A stretch of DNA of 64,000 nucleotides from Novispirillum itersonii subsp. itersonii ATCC 12639 (GCF_000381985.1 NZ_KB907338.1:310001-374000), one strand, 5' to 3'. Shown: positions 1 to 9,572, counted from the first letter of the stretch. The notes: generated by a model from the letters alone, not told the origin. A program made the numbers and translations.

Positions 1-172
1 GAATCAGATCGGTTTCCGCCATTTCCAGAATGTGCGGTGCCAGATGGATCAGTTCCTGAAAGAATTTTACGGCAAACAGCACCAGCAGCAGCGTCATCCC
101 CAGATACATCGGGGTCAGCAGCCAGCGGCTGGCGAACAGGGTGCGTTCGATAAAGACTTCGATCAGTTTCAT
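1..172 (-). CDS. UPF0114 (YqhA-like) membrane protein, N-terminal part
   Basis: The visible 57 residues begin MKLIEVFIERTLFASRWLLT and continue into a first transmembrane segment (YLGMTLLLVLFAVKFF) followed by HLAPHILEMAETDLI. This is the typical N-terminus of the UPF0114/YqhA family, small inner-membrane proteins of unknown function with three to four membrane helices. The gene reads leftwards and its C-terminal two thirds lie outside the window. The start is the ATG at 172. Family assignment rests on the FASRWLL...YLG and EMAE.DLI motifs; no role can be inferred from context. Confidence 0.8.
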   Translation of the reverse strand, partial: MKLIEVFIERTLFASRWLLTPMYLGMTLLLVLFAVKFFQELIHLAPHILEMAETDLI

Positions 173-292
173 GGGGCAGTGGCGGTCCCGGCGCAGTGAA
201 AACGGCTTTGCGACGCAGCATAGCCGGATTTTGAGTGACTCGGAAGATCGTGGGGATTACGGAACGTCCGCGGGCAGGGGCGGGCCGGGCAG

Positions 293-322
293 AAAAAAGG
301 CCCGCCGGAGGGGCGGGCCTTT
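293..322 (-). terminator. Rho-independent terminator of ettA
   Basis: Read on the minus strand, a GC-rich hairpin (GGCCCGCC / GGCGGGCC with a short CCTCC loop) is followed by a run of six T. It starts about 10 nt after the ettA stop codon. Confidence 0.85.
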
Positions 323-331
323 GATCAGGAA

Positions 332-2011
332 TTAACGGTGCACCGGCTTGTACTTGATGCGGTGCGGCTGCTCGGCATCAGAGCCGAGGCGGCGCTTTTT
401 ATCCGCTTCGTAGTCTTCGAAGTTGCCTTCAAACCATTCCACATGGCTGTTGCCTTCAAAGGCCAGAATGTGGGTGGCGACACGGTCAAGGAACCAGCGA
501 TCGTGGGAGATGACCACGGCGCAGCCGGGGAAGTCGAGCAGGGCGTCTTCCAGAGCGCGCAGGGTATCAACGTCAAGGTCGTTGGTCGGTTCGTCAAGCA
601 GCAGGACGTTGGCGCCGGACTTCAGCATCTTGGCGAGATGGACGCGGTTGCGTTCCCCGCCCGACAGCTGGCTCAGCTTCTTCTGCTGATCGCCGCCACG
701 GAAGTTGAAGGAGCCGACATAGGCACGCGACTGGATCTTGCGCTTGCCAAGGTCAATTTCGTCATGACCGCCGGAGATTTCTTCCCACACGGTCTTGTTG
801 TCGTCCAGCGCGTCGCGGCTCTGGTCAACATAGCCGAGCTTGACGGTCTCCCCGATACGGACACTGCCGCTGTCGGGCTGTTCGGCCCCGGTCAGCATCT
901 TGAACAGGGTGGTCTTACCGGCACCGTTCGGGCCGATGACGCCGACGATGCCGCCCGGCGGCAGACGGAACGACAGGTTTTCGATCAGCAGACGGTCGCC
1001 GAACGACTTGGTCAGGTTTTCCGCTTCGATCACCACGCCACCCAGACGTTCCGGGGTCGGGATCACGATCTGCGCGGTGCCCGGCTGACGGTCGGCAGAC
1101 TTGGCCACCAGATCGTCGAACGCGGTGATACGCGCCTTCTGCTTGGCCTGACGGCCCTTCGGGTTGGAACGGATCCACTCCAGTTCCTGCGAGATGGTGC
1201 GCTGACGGGCAGCTTCTTCGCGCTGTTCCTGTTCCAGACGCTTCTGCTTCTGTTCCAGCCACGAGGAATAGTTGCCTTCGTACGGAATGCCACGGCCCCG
1301 GTCCAGTTCCAGGATCCAGCCGGTGACATTGTCGAGGAAGTAGCGGTCGTGGGTGACGGCGACGACGGTGCCTTCATATTCTTCAAGGAAGCGTTCCAGC
1401 CACCACACCGATTCGGCGTCAAGGTGGTTGGTCGGTTCGTCGAGCAGCAGCATGTCGGGGCGCGACAGCAGCAGGCGGGCCAGCGCCACACGGCGCTTTT
1501 CACCGCCGGACAGCTTGGTCACCTCAGCGGCGCCATCGGGGCAGCGCAGCGCGTCCATGGCGATTTCGACCTTGCGCTCGACATCCCAGCCATCGCAGGC
1601 GTCGATCTTTTCCTGCAGGTTGCCCTGTTCTTCCAGCAGGGCATTCATCTCGTCGTCGTCGCTGACGTCGGCGAACTTGGCAGAGACTTCGTCAAAGCGC
1701 TGGCGCAGGGCGTAGACTTCGCCGACGCCTTCCATGACGTTTTCCAGCACGGTCTTCTTCGGGTCCAGATGCGGTTCCTGCTGCAGGAAGCCGACGCGCA
1801 CGCCGTCCGCCGCCCAGGCCTCGCCGCTGTATTCCTTATCCACACCGGCCATGATGCGCAGCAGGGTCGACTTACCGGCGCCGTTGTAGCCCAGCACGCC
1901 GATCTTGGCACCCGGCAGGAACGACAGGTACACCCCTTCCACCACCTTTTTGCCACCGGGATAGATCTTGGTCAGGTCCCGCATGGTGTAGATGTATTGA
2001 TAGGCGGCCAT
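332..2011 (-). CDS. ettA: Energy-dependent translational throttle protein EttA (ABC-F)
   Basis: A 559-residue ABC-F ATPase without membrane segments. In E. coli EttA binds the ribosomal E site and gates entry of the 70S initiation complex into elongation according to the ATP/ADP ratio. There are two ATPase cassettes, each with Walker A (GYNGAGKST at about 41-49 and GPNGAGKTT near 357), an LSGGE signature and a [11 protein letters not shown] or [11 protein letters not shown] Walker B. Between them lies the linker that begins [14 protein letters not shown]. Length matches E. coli EttA (about 555). The ATG at 2011 follows a strong GGAGG five bases upstream. It appears monocistronic, with its own terminator. 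Confidence 0.95.
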   Translation of the reverse strand: MAAYQYIYTMRDLTKIYPGGKKVVEGVYLSFLPGAKIGVLGYNGAGKSTLLRIMAGVDKEYSGEAWAADGVRVGFLQQEPHLDPKKTVLENVMEGVGEVYALRQRFDEVSAKFADVSDDDEMNALLEEQGNLQEKIDACDGWDVERKVEIAMDALRCPDGAAEVTKLSGGEKRRVALARLLLSRPDMLLLDEPTNHLDAESVWWLERFLEEYEGTVVAVTHDRYFLDNVTGWILELDRGRGIPYEGNYSSWLEQKQKRLEQEQREEAARQRTISQELEWIRSNPKGRQAKQKARITAFDDLVAKSADRQPGTAQIVIPTPERLGGVVIEAENLTKSFGDRLLIENLSFRLPPGGIVGVIGPNGAGKTTLFKMLTGAEQPDSGSVRIGETVKLGYVDQSRDALDDNKTVWEEISGGHDEIDLGKRKIQSRAYVGSFNFRGGDQQKKLSQLSGGERNRVHLAKMLKSGANVLLLDEPTNDLDVDTLRALEDALLDFPGCAVVISHDRWFLDRVATHILAFEGNSHVEWFEGNFEDYEADKKRRLGSDAEQPHRIKYKPVHR

Positions 2012-2131
2012 AGGTCCTCCGGCATCGAGTAAACGGAATCAGGGTTGCGGCGGTTTTACCCCACCACACCGGGAAGGGGAAGGAAATTGCGGAAGTGCGC
2101 TGCCGGGCCTGCGGCAGGCTTCGCCCCGGTT

Positions 2132-2230
2132 TTACTTCCGTGCGGCCGCAAGCGCCGCTGTTGGTTTTATTTCCGTGCGGCCGCAAGCGCGGCGTTGTCA
2201 TTTACTTCCGTGCGGCCGCAAGCGCCGCAC
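2132..2230. repeat. Three-copy 35-bp tandem repeat overlapping the lysE-like 3' end
   Basis: The core TTCCGTGCGGCCGCAAGCG occurs at 2136, 2171 and 2206, an exact 35-bp period. Each copy contains the palindrome TGCGGCCGCA. The copy at 2202-2230 forms the last codons (…LAAARK) and the stop of the exporter gene; the other two lie just downstream of that stop, between it and ettA. Copies differ at a few positions in the spacer. Confidence 0.9.
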
Positions 2231-2825
2231 CGGCCATCACCAGTGCCCCGCCGCTCACCCGGTTCATGATCCGCCGCCCGCGTGCGGTGGCGAAAAAGCG
2301 CCCCATCCCGGCCCCGCCGAGGCCATACAGCACCAGAGCCACCGCTTCCAGCACCAGAAATGTCGCCCCCATAATCAGCAGCTGCCCGGTCGGCGGCTGG
2401 CTGGCATCCATAAACTGTGGGAAGAATGCGGTGAACACCAGAATCGCCTTGGGGTTGGCAATCGCCGACAAAAATTCCTGCGTTGCCAGAGCGCGGATGT
2501 TGACGGCCTCGCGGCTGCGTTCGGCAAGCACGGTGTCTTCCACCGGGGCCCGCCACAGTTTGATGCCAAGATATACCAGATAGACGGCACCAACCCACTT
2601 GATCACCGTGAAGGCCATTTCCGAGGCCGCCAGCACCGCCCCCAGCCCGACGGCGGTCAGGCCGACCAGAAAGGCAAAGGCAGGCATCCGGCCCATTCCG
2701 GCCACTGTGGCGGTGCCCAGCCCGAAGCGGGCGGCATTATTCATCACCAGCAGGTTGTTGGGGCCGGGGGCCATGTTCAGCAGGAACACGGCGGGGATGA
2801 ACACCAGCCACAGGTCAAAGGCCAT
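2202..2825 (-). CDS. LysE/RhtB family amino-acid exporter
   Basis: A 207-residue protein with about six hydrophobic segments and the family hallmark near the N-terminus (NMAPGPNNLLVM, about 17-28), followed by GLGTATVAGMGR and, mid-protein, the ANPKAILVFTAFFPQF motif. LysE/RhtB proteins export amino acids or related metabolites across the inner membrane; the substrate cannot be told from sequence. The ATG at 2825 is chosen because GGAG lies nine bases upstream; an in-frame GTG at 2834 is too close to that site. The last six codons are supplied by a tandem repeat unit. It lies downstream of the nitroreductase gene on the same strand, separated by repeats. Confidence 0.9.
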   Translation of the reverse strand: MAFDLWLVFIPAVFLLNMAPGPNNLLVMNNAARFGLGTATVAGMGRMPAFAFLVGLTAVGLGAVLAASEMAFTVIKWVGAVYLVYLGIKLWRAPVEDTVLAERSREAVNIRALATQEFLSAIANPKAILVFTAFFPQFMDASQPPTGQLLIMGATFLVLEAVALVLYGLGGAGMGRFFATARGRRIMNRVSGGALVMAGAALAAARK

Positions 2826-2884
2826 GGTCCGCACTCCGGTGGGGCAGAAAGGGCAAAAACTCTGCCGTGACCGGGCTGAAACGT

Positions 2885-2913
2885 CAACAGGGCACCACCG
2901 GGGTGCCCTGTTG
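2885..2913. terminator. Perfect inverted repeat, possible terminator
   Basis: Arms CAACAGGGCACC and GGTGCCCTGTTG (12 bp, perfect) flank a 5-nt loop. On the plus strand it is followed by TTGTG rather than a clean T run. It sits upstream of the exporter gene and downstream of the nitroreductase gene, so it could end nitroreductase transcripts. Confidence 0.45.
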
Positions 2914-2925
2914 TTGTGTGCGGCG

Positions 2926-3064
2926 GGGCGGATGCCCGCGCCCGGCGCCTGAGGGGCCGAACAAACCGGAGAGCAGCGACTGGCCCATTGAGGGCCCGCG
3001 CCCGCGTGGGCGCGCCAGCCAAGCGGGCGGATGCCCGCGCCCGGCGCCTGAGGGGCCGAACAAA
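2926..3064. repeat. Intergenic repeat element, copy A
   Basis: A 40-bp module containing GGGCGGATGCCC and GAGGGGCCGAACAAA occurs twice, at 2926-2965 and 3025-3064, with no differences. The spacer carries CCCATTGAGGG and the hairpin GCGCCC-GCGT-GGGCGC (2998-3013). The same arrangement, diverged in sequence, is at 13481-13641. Both copies follow the 3' end of a minus-strand gene. Confidence 0.85.
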
Positions 3065-3120
3065 TTAAGACCTAAACATACAATCAACCGAAAAACACCC
3101 TGCAACCGGTTTTACCGGTC

Positions 3121-3759
3121 TCAGGCAACGGTCGTGGCAAACTGATCCAGCGGGCGGCGGACCTTTTTCAGGTTGACCAGCCAGTCGCCTTCTGCGGCGC
3201 GGTAGCCGAGCGGCAGCAGAATCACCGACCGCAGGCCCTTTTCCCGCAGGCCGAGGATCTGGTCGACGCTGTCGGGGTCGAAGCCTTCCATCGGGGTGCT
3301 GTCCACCTGCTCTTCAGCAGCGGCCAGCAGGGCGGTGCCGAGACCGATATAGGCCTGACGGGCCGCATGCTGATAGTTGGTTTCGGCATCGCGGGCGGTG
3401 TAATTGGCCAGCAGCTGCTGGCGGTAGGCTTCCCAGCCTTCGTTGCGGAAGCCGCGCTCGTCATTGACCAGATCAAAGGCGGCGTTGATGCGTTCGGCGG
3501 TGTAATTGTCCCACGCGGCGAACACCAGCAGGTGAGAGGCATCGGTGACCTGTGCCTGATTCCACGCCACGGCGCGGATCTTTTCCCGCAGGTCCTTGTT
3601 GGTCACCACCAGCAGCTCGTAGGGCTGAAGGCCGCTGGAGCTGGCGGTCTGGCGCACCGCCTCGACAATACGGGCGACGGCCTCTTCCGGCACGGCGCGG
3701 GCGGCATCCATCTTTTTGGTCGCATAGCGCCAGCGCAGCAGATCAAGGGTCTTGGACAT
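3121..3759 (-). CDS. Nitroreductase family NAD(P)H-dependent flavoprotein (NfsB-like)
   Basis: A 212-residue soluble protein of the FMN-dependent nitroreductase fold. Visible family features are the N-terminal RWRYATKKMD (about 10-19), the phosphate/FMN-binding QTASSSGLQPYELLVV region (about 37-52), AARQAYIGLGTALLAAAEEQVDSTPMEGFD in the middle and the C-terminal LPLGYRAAEGDWL…KVR. Such enzymes reduce nitroaromatics, quinones or related electrophiles; the natural substrate is unknown. Length fits NfsB/YdgI-type members. The ATG at 3759 has AGAGG seven bases upstream. Monocistronic, diverging from the phage-like remnant. Confidence 0.88.
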   Translation of the reverse strand: MSKTLDLLRWRYATKKMDAARAVPEEAVARIVEAVRQTASSSGLQPYELLVVTNKDLREKIRAVAWNQAQVTDASHLLVFAAWDNYTAERINAAFDLVNDERGFRNEGWEAYRQQLLANYTARDAETNYQHAARQAYIGLGTALLAAAEEQVDSTPMEGFDPDSVDQILGLREKGLRSVILLPLGYRAAEGDWLVNLKKVRRPLDQFATTVA

Positions 3760-3836
3760 TTTCAGGCCTCTGGAGTGTTTCGGGAAACGGACCCCAGATC
3801 AAAGGCACACGGACCACTTTTACAAGATTGAAGAGG

Positions 3837-4823
3837 GTGCAGCTTTTAAGATTCAGGTTACCGCGGCGTAACCTGTCGCTGGAACGGCTGCGCCCCGGAA
3901 ACACGGTGCAGGCGGCCCGCACCCCGGTGCTGGATACCCTGCGCGGGCAGGGCGGGGTGGCCCCCGGCTCTCCGCTGGCGGCGTTGCTGGATGATGTGGA
4001 CAGCGACGGGGATTTTCTGATCGCGGCCATCCATCCGTGGCAGGGGACGGTGACGTTTCATGGCCTGAAATCCCTGTACGGGAAGGATAGGACCCCGGCT
4101 AATCCTGCGGACACCGGGGCGCAGAAGTGGCTTGAGAGGGTCGTTAATGCGGGCGATGTGCTGTACATGAACAGCAAAAAGGCTTCGGGCCTTTCAAAAG
4201 AGGCGAGGGTCTCAATCCCTGCGGTCTCGAAAGTCCGAAGCCAGAACCTGAAGATGCTCTCAGAGCGCAATCTTGTCAAGGGGCGTCGCACCACCCCGGA
4301 ATTTTACCAAGATGCGGGGATCGGCCCCCGTGGCACCTACGCCCCTGATACCGATGTGATCACGCTGTTCCGCTCGGCCAACCCCAGCACGGCAGGAGGT
4401 AGCGACGCCACTACGACAGACATTGGCGCTCTCGCGGGTAAGGATGACACAGCTAGCCGTACCGACACCTCTGATCGCAGTTTAGATCAAACCCTGCTGG
4501 GTTTCTACCAGACCGACCCGTCAGCCCCCGTCGAAATCCGGGGGGATGAACTGGCCCCGGCAGGGGCAGACCTGAAGACCCTGCGCGACGCGGCAACGAC
4601 GTGGTGGATGAGGACCCTGAAGGCGGAAACCGATTCCAGGGGCCGGGTGATCAGGCCGTCCTTTGTCGATCATCCGCAACTGGGGGAAATCCATTTTACG
4701 ACGAAGGGGAAGGACAAATTTTTCCAGTCTGCCGCCAACCCCGACAGGCTGCGGATGGTGCCGAAGCTGAAGGAGATTATTCAGGCGGCCCGGATGCTGG
4801 GTGTTCCGGGCCTTTGCGGATGA
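3837..4823 (+). CDS. Phage-type polyvalent protein remnant with possible C-terminal nuclease-toxin domain
   Basis: An open frame of about 328 residues with no close match to a cellular enzyme. The middle part FYQDAGIGPRGTYAPDTDVI resembles the segment that in large phage polyvalent proteins precedes the FLHE-GH metallopeptidase domain, but here it runs into a Ser/Thr/Asp-rich linker instead. The C-terminus (GEIHFTTKGKDKFF…NPDRLRMVPKLKEIIQAA) resembles the LPD3/barnase-EndoU-ColicinE5-RelE-like modules that end such proteins. No good ribosome site or ATG is present; GTG 3837 or TTG 3828 are the only upstream starts, so it may be a truncated pseudogene. Base composition is less GC-rich than its neighbours around 4080-4480, and tRNA-Ile lies 26 nt downstream, both consistent with transferred DNA. 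Confidence 0.5.
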   Translation: MQLLRFRLPRRNLSLERLRPGNTVQAARTPVLDTLRGQGGVAPGSPLAALLDDVDSDGDFLIAAIHPWQGTVTFHGLKSLYGKDRTPANPADTGAQKWLERVVNAGDVLYMNSKKASGLSKEARVSIPAVSKVRSQNLKMLSERNLVKGRRTTPEFYQDAGIGPRGTYAPDTDVITLFRSANPSTAGGSDATTTDIGALAGKDDTASRTDTSDRSLDQTLLGFYQTDPSAPVEIRGDELAPAGADLKTLRDAATTWWMRTLKAETDSRGRVIRPSFVDHPQLGEIHFTTKGKDKFFQSAANPDRLRMVPKLKEIIQAARMLGVPGLCG

Positions 4824-4848
4824 CTGCGAAGAACGGCGAAAGGGGAGA

Positions 4849-4924
4849 TGGTAGGCCCGGAGGGACTTGAACCCCCAACCAGACCGTTATGAGCGGTCGG
4901 CTCTAACCATTGAGCTACGGGCCC
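4849..4924 (-). tRNA. tRNA-Ile(CAU), 3' CCA encoded
   Basis: A 76-nt cloverleaf with acceptor GGGCCCG/CGGGCCT, D arm GCTC/GAGC, anticodon stem GACCG/CGGTC around loop CTCATAA, and T loop TTCAAGT. The anticodon is CAU. The short D loop (AATGGTTA) and overall sequence match tRNA-Ile2, whose C34 is converted to lysidine, better than elongator tRNA-Met. The 3' end faces the phage-like remnant. Confidence 0.92.
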
Positions 4925-4995
4925 CCGGCGTGGTTTCGGTGAAGGCAATGCAGGGTTGCGCCCCGCCCCCGGGAAACCACGGAGAAGTGCCGGGA

Positions 4996-5023
4996 TCTAT
5001 AGATGATTCCGGTGATTGAGCAA
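4996..5023 (-). promoter_or_regulatory. Sigma-70 type promoter of tRNA-Ile
   Basis: On the minus strand TTGCTC, a 16-bp spacer and TATAGA lie about 72 bp upstream of the mature tRNA 5' end. Confidence 0.5.
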
Positions 5024-5166
5024 AGAAAAAAACCACAGAGGCTGACCCCGCGGAACGGAGGTATCAGGTTCTGTGCCGGACCTGAAAACGAACCTATGGG
5101 TTCGCGGTCTCCTCCGGTATAGTCCTATGAAGAGTTTAAAATACATGACAGGGATGGACGCTGCCA

Positions 5167-8100
5167 TTGACACCGCGCCTGAAAGCGATGGCTGAACGTG
5201 TGCTGCACCGGGTTGGGCGCCCGGTATGGTGGGTTCTGCTGTTTTTCAGCGTCGCCGGGGTGCTGTCGGCGCTGCTGCTGATCCGGCAGTCGGCGGGGGA
5301 TCTTGATCACCGTCTGCGTCTGTTCATCCATGACCGGCTGGTCGCTCAGGTCGAGCAGCAGCGGCAGACGCTGGCAACGCTGGCTATTGATCTGGCGATG
5401 GATCCGCGTAGCGGACTGCACCCCGACGCTGTGTCGGAGGCCGCCGGGGGTGATCAGGCGGTGCCTGTACCGTCAACGTCGCTGCTCGCCCGCGCCGGGG
5501 TCAGCCGGATTTTTGCAGTCAGTGACGCCGGGCTGGTGCGAGAAATCCGCGATCAGGCCATGGCCCCGCCCCCGGCGGAGGATGCCCGCCTTGTGCTGCA
5601 GGTGCAGGCGCTGGCCGATCACCTGCGCCGCGCCGATGCCACCGGGCTTAATCTGTCCCGGTCGGCACCTCTGATCCGTCAGGGGGCACCGTCCGCCGGC
5701 CTGCCGCCGGTAATGACGGCCTTTCTGGGGGATCCGCAGGCTCTGCTGCTGGCGGCGGTGGCCGGGGTGCCGCATCTGTCCGGGGCGACCGGGCCACGGC
5801 AGTCTGCGGTGGTGCTGGTGCAGGCCCTTGATGCCCGGTGGCTGGAACAGACCCGCGCCGCGCTGGGGGTACAGACGCTGGAGGCAGCCCCCCCGTCCGG
5901 GGTGGTCAATCCCTATGATGTGGTGCTGCTGACCTCTGCCGGGGTGCCGATGGCGGTGCTGTCGCCCGGTCCGGCGCTGGAGGTGGAAGGCCTGCCGGTG
6001 CTGCTGAATGCCGGGGTCGGGGCGTCGGTGCTGGCGCTGGCCGGTCTGACAGTCTGGTTCGGTCGTCTGGCGCAGCGGCGGCGGGCGGTGGCGGCGGTCG
6101 GGTCCGGCATCAGCCCATCGGTGCATGCGGCGGTAATGGAAGCCCTGCAGGACGGGGTGATCGTCATCAACCGCACCGGGCGCATCGCCGGGATCAACCC
6201 GGCGGCGGCGGCAATTTTTGGCTATCAGGTTGCGGACCTGATGGGGCAACACCTGAATGTACTGCTGAAGACGGATCAGCATGCGCCGCATGATGCCTTC
6301 CTGCGGCAATCCCGCCTGTATGAGCCGCGGGTTATTTCTGCCGCCCGCGCGCTGGAGGCCCGCCACCGTGACGGTGGCACGCTGGAAATCACCCTGAAGG
6401 TTCTGCCGTACAGCGGCACGGGGGTTGAGGACGGTTTTATCGGCCTGATCCGCGATGTGACGTCGTCGCGGCTGGAGCAGGACCTGCTGGAGCGGATCCG
6501 CCGCCGGTTCCGGGTGCTGACCGAGAATGCACCGATCGGCATTTACGTGCACCGCCACTTTCACCCGCTGTTTGCCAACCAGACCATGCTGGATATGTTC
6601 GGCTTTAAGTCGCGGTCGGAGTTTTCGGCGCTGACCTCGACCGCCCAGATTCTGGCACCGGAGATGCGCGACTGGGTGCGCGATATCCACGAGCGTCGTC
6701 TGCGGGGAGAAGAGGGGCCGCGCCAGTATCCGCTGCATTGTCTCCGGCAGGATAACGGCGAGGATTTCTGGTGTAAGAACGTCTCCTTCACCCTTGACTG
6801 GGATGGTGAGCCGGCAATCTGCACCATGCTGCTGGACATCACGGCAGAGATGGAGGCCCGGCGCGAGCGGGAGGCGATGCTGGGCCGCCTGCGTAGCATC
6901 ATCAGCACCACCGGCGAAGCCTATTTTCAGATTGATGCTGACGAAACCATCATCGAGGTCAATGCAGCGGTTGAAAGTCTGCTCGGCTGGACCGAGAAAG
7001 ACCTGCTCGGCACCCGCCTGAGCGCGATTATTGCCCCGGCGTCACAGGCCTTTGTCCGTCTGCAGCTCGACAGCCGGACCCGCACGGCCCACCGCACCTA
7101 CCGGCTTGATTTTCTGCACCGGGACGGATCGGTCGTCACCGCCGATGTCGCGGCGTCCAGCCTGTTTGATGCCGAGGGCACCCTGCTGGGGTCTTTTGGC
7201 TTCTGCCGTGATATCTCCGCGACGCTCGCCTACGAAAAGGCCCTGCGCCATGCCAAGGAAGAGGCTGACCGCGCCAACCGCGCCAAATCTGACTTCCTGT
7301 CGAGCATGAGCCATGAACTGCGGACCCCGCTGAACGCGATTCTCGGTTTTGCCCAACTGCTGCGCAGCGGGCGCAATGCCACCCTGACCCCGCGCCAGAA
7401 AGAGTATGTTGATCACATCGCCCAGTCCGGTGATCTGCTGCTGACCCTGATCAACGAGGTGCTGGATCTGGCGAAGATCGAAAGCGGCGGTCTGGGGCTG
7501 TCGGTGGAGCGGGTCAGCATCGCCGATCTGGTCGATCACTGTCTGGGGGTGGCGCGGGTGCTGGCCAAGGGGCGCAACGTCAGCATCGCCTATCAGCCGG
7601 GGGCCAACCACCGGGCCATGCTGCTGGCCGATGTCACCCGGGCCCGGCAGGTGCTGCTTAACCTGTTGTCCAATGCCGTGAAGTACAACGTCGAGGGGGG
7701 CAGCGTCAGCCTGTTGCTGGACTGTACCGACACCGGGCGGATGCGCTTTACCGTGGTTGATACCGGCATCGGGATCCCTGAGGACAAGCAGGGCCACCTG
7801 TTTGAACCGTTTAACCGTCTGGGGCAGGAGCAGACCCCGATTGAGGGGACCGGGATAGGCCTGACCATCACCAAGGCTCTGGTGGAGCGGATGGGGGGCC
7901 AGATCGGCTTTTCAAGCCTGCGGGGGACAGGCAGTACGTTCTGGTTTGAGCTGCCGCTGTCCGGTGAGGTTGCCTGTTTTGATCCGACCCTGCCGCCCGG
8001 CCCTGCTGTCAGGCCAGCCCTGTCTGCGGTGGCGCTGCCGGAGGATTCCTCCGCTCCTGCCCATCCGGAGGGGGCGGGGGGAGCCGGAGGTATTCCGCCC

Positions 8101-8535
8101 TGCCGGATTTTGTATATCGAGGATAATTCCGGCAACCGGACCCTGATGGAAGAGGTGTTCCGGACCCAGCCGCAGGTACGGCTGGAGCTGGCCCCGACGG
8201 CAGAAATCGGGCTGGCCCATATCCGCGAGCTGCCACCCGACCTGATTCTGATGGATCTGAATTTGCCGGGAATTGACGGTTTTGCCGCCCAGCGGCAGCT
8301 GCGGGCTGACCCCGTGACCCGGGGGATTCCGGTCATTTGCCTCAGCGCCAACGCGCTGGCGTCTGCGGTGGAGCGGGCGCGGGACTCCGGCTTTGCCGCC
8401 TATCTGACCAAGCCGGTGGATATTCCCGCCCTGCTCGAAACGGTGGCCGAGGTGCTGACCGACCCGGCCATGCCGTTCCGCGCGCCGTTACACCCCCTGG
8501 CAGGCGCCGCCGCCGCCGAGACGCATCGGCCCTGA
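5167..8535 (+). CDS. Membrane hybrid sensor histidine kinase (3 PAS, HisKA, HATPase, REC)
   Basis: A 1122-residue hybrid kinase. Order: TM1 ([19 protein letters not shown], about 20-38), a roughly 240-residue periplasmic region, TM2 (about 278-298), PAS domains at about 319-435, 447-565 and 570-685, HisKA with SHELRTPLN (phosphorylatable His716), HATPase_c (N836, DTGIGIP at 865, GTGIGL at 894) and a receiver domain (ED near 985, phospho-acceptor Asp1030 in LMDLNLPG, Lys1082 in TKPVD). The signal is not evident; no partner regulator is adjacent. Start is uncertain: TTG 5167 or ATG 5188 (seven residues shorter), neither with a strong ribosome site. The last 48 nt overlap the lipB 3' end on the other strand. 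Confidence 0.92.
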   Translation: MTPRLKAMAERVLHRVGRPVWWVLLFFSVAGVLSALLLIRQSAGDLDHRLRLFIHDRLVAQVEQQRQTLATLAIDLAMDPRSGLHPDAVSEAAGGDQAVPVPSTSLLARAGVSRIFAVSDAGLVREIRDQAMAPPPAEDARLVLQVQALADHLRRADATGLNLSRSAPLIRQGAPSAGLPPVMTAFLGDPQALLLAAVAGVPHLSGATGPRQSAVVLVQALDARWLEQTRAALGVQTLEAAPPSGVVNPYDVVLLTSAGVPMAVLSPGPALEVEGLPVLLNAGVGASVLALAGLTVWFGRLAQRRRAVAAVGSGISPSVHAAVMEALQDGVIVINRTGRIAGINPAAAAIFGYQVADLMGQHLNVLLKTDQHAPHDAFLRQSRLYEPRVISAARALEARHRDGGTLEITLKVLPYSGTGVEDGFIGLIRDVTSSRLEQDLLERIRRRFRVLTENAPIGIYVHRHFHPLFANQTMLDMFGFKSRSEFSALTSTAQILAPEMRDWVRDIHERRLRGEEGPRQYPLHCLRQDNGEDFWCKNVSFTLDWDGEPAICTMLLDITAEMEARREREAMLGRLRSIISTTGEAYFQIDADETIIEVNAAVESLLGWTEKDLLGTRLSAIIAPASQAFVRLQLDSRTRTAHRTYRLDFLHRDGSVVTADVAASSLFDAEGTLLGSFGFCRDISATLAYEKALRHAKEEADRANRAKSDFLSSMSHELRTPLNAILGFAQLLRSGRNATLTPRQKEYVDHIAQSGDLLLTLINEVLDLAKIESGGLGLSVERVSIADLVDHCLGVARVLAKGRNVSIAYQPGANHRAMLLADVTRARQVLLNLLSNAVKYNVEGGSVSLLLDCTDTGRMRFTVVDTGIGIPEDKQGHLFEPFNRLGQEQTPIEGTGIGLTITKALVERMGGQIGFSSLRGTGSTFWFELPLSGEVACFDPTLPPGPAVRPALSAVALPEDSSAPAHPEGAGGAGGIPPCRILYIEDNSGNRTLMEEVFRTQPQVRLELAPTAEIGLAHIRELPPDLILMDLNLPGIDGFAAQRQLRADPVTRGIPVICLSANALASAVERARDSGFAAYLTKPVDIPALLETVAEVLTDPAMPFRAPLHPLAGAAAAETHRP

Positions 8536-9216
8536 CGCCGCCGGGCCGAACACATCGTCAAACGTGCGGCGCAGCGCGCTGTCGACCTCTTCCATGGTGA
8601 CATGGATCCCCAGATCCCACAGGCTGGTGACGCCGTGTTCACGGATGCCGCAGGGCACGATACCGCCGAAGTGGGACAGGTCGGGCTCCACATTCAGTGC
8701 AAAGCCATGAAAGGTGACCCAGCGGCGCACCCGCACGCCAATGGCGCCGATTTTGTCTTCCCGGCCACCGCCCCGGGCAACCCAGATGCCGACGCGGTCT
8801 TCCCGCCGTTCGCCGCGTACGTTGAAGCAGTCCAGCGTGCGGATCAGCCAGTCTTCCAGCGCGTGGACATAACAACGGACATCAGGGCTGCGGCGCTTAA
8901 GGTCCAGCATCAGATAGCCGACCCGCTGCCCGGGACCGTGATAGGTGTACTGGCCGCCGCGCCCGGCGTCGTAGACCGGGAAGCTGTTGCCGCCCAGCAG
9001 GTCTTCGGCGCGGGCGCTGGTCCCGGCGGTGTACAGGGGCGGGTGTTCAACCAGCCACACCAGTTCCCGCGTTGCCGGGTCCCCTTTGGTCAGGGCACTG
9101 ACCCGCTCTTCCATCACGGCCAGCGCATCAGGGTAGGCGACGCGGTCCTCCGCGATCTGCCATTCCGGTTCCGGCCACTGCGGGGCCGGGGGGGACGAAA
9201 AATTTTCGGGAGCCAT
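8488..9216 (-). CDS. lipB: Octanoyl-[acyl-carrier-protein]:protein octanoyltransferase LipB
   Basis: A 242-residue enzyme that transfers octanoyl groups from ACP to lipoyl domains, the first step of de novo lipoate synthesis. It shows the [12 protein letters not shown] substrate-binding motif, the catalytic lysine in [12 protein letters not shown] and the catalytic cysteine in [14 protein letters not shown]. The ATG at 9216 follows AGAGGTG at good spacing. Its 3' end overlaps the hybrid kinase coding sequence by 48 nt in convergent orientation. Its C-terminal tail beyond the family core is Gly-rich and non-conserved. Confidence 0.95.
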   Translation of the reverse strand: MAPENFSSPPAPQWPEPEWQIAEDRVAYPDALAVMEERVSALTKGDPATRELVWLVEHPPLYTAGTSARAEDLLGGNSFPVYDAGRGGQYTYHGPGQRVGYLMLDLKRRSPDVRCYVHALEDWLIRTLDCFNVRGERREDRVGIWVARGGGREDKIGAIGVRVRRWVTFHGFALNVEPDLSHFGGIVPCGIREHGVTSLWDLGIHVTMEEVDSALRRTFDDVFGPAASGPMRLGGGGACQGV

Positions 9217-9346
9217 AAAAACACCTCTTGATCGGTCTCTGGCAAAGTGCTATTTCACTGCTCCCGCAAACGCAAGGGCGGACTTAAGGTTCTGATCTGC
9301 AAGGCTCTGAACTTAAGGTCTCCTGAGTGAAACGGGAAGAGACTAT

Positions 9347-9433
9347 GCGGTCGTGGCGGAATTGGTAGACGCGCAACGTTGAGGTCGTTGTGGCCGAAAG
9401 GCCGTGGAAGTTCGAGTCTTCTCGACCGCACCA
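9347..9433 (+). tRNA. tRNA-Leu(GAG), 3' CCA encoded
   Basis: An 87-nt class II tRNA: acceptor GCGGTCG/CGACCGC, anticodon stem CAACG/CGTTG around loop TTGAGGT (anticodon GAG), long variable arm TGGCCGAAAGGCCG and T arm with TTCGAGT. CCA is encoded. Confidence 0.95.
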
Positions 9434-9458
9434 AGTTTCCGGGCGTAACAGCCCACAC

Positions 9459-9490
9459 AAAAACCCTGAAGCTGATGCTTCAGGGTTTTT
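9459..9490 (+). terminator. Rho-independent terminator of tRNA-Leu
   Basis: AAAAACCCTGAAGC / GCTTCAGGGTTTTT perfect stem with a TGAT loop, 25 nt after the tRNA; the T run is part of the stem, so it can act in both directions. Confidence 0.9.
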
Positions 9491-9572
9491 GCGGTTCTGG
9501 GGGGTTCTCCAGATGTCGGAAAAATGACAGGCCCCCGGCACCGTCCGGCTGGCCCGCGTGAGGGAGGTGCCG

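Noticed and set aside
338-2032. Open plus-strand frame opposite ettA
   Set aside because: Antisense shadow of ettA; no ribosome site and low-complexity product.
3760-3836. Second att-like copy of the tRNA-Ile 3' end at the far side of the phage-like remnant
   Set aside because: I could not find a repeat of the tRNA 3' sequence there, so element borders remain undefined.
9491-9572. Mg2+ riboswitch before mgtE
   Set aside because: Only about 80 nt between the tRNA terminator and mgtE, without the needed structure.
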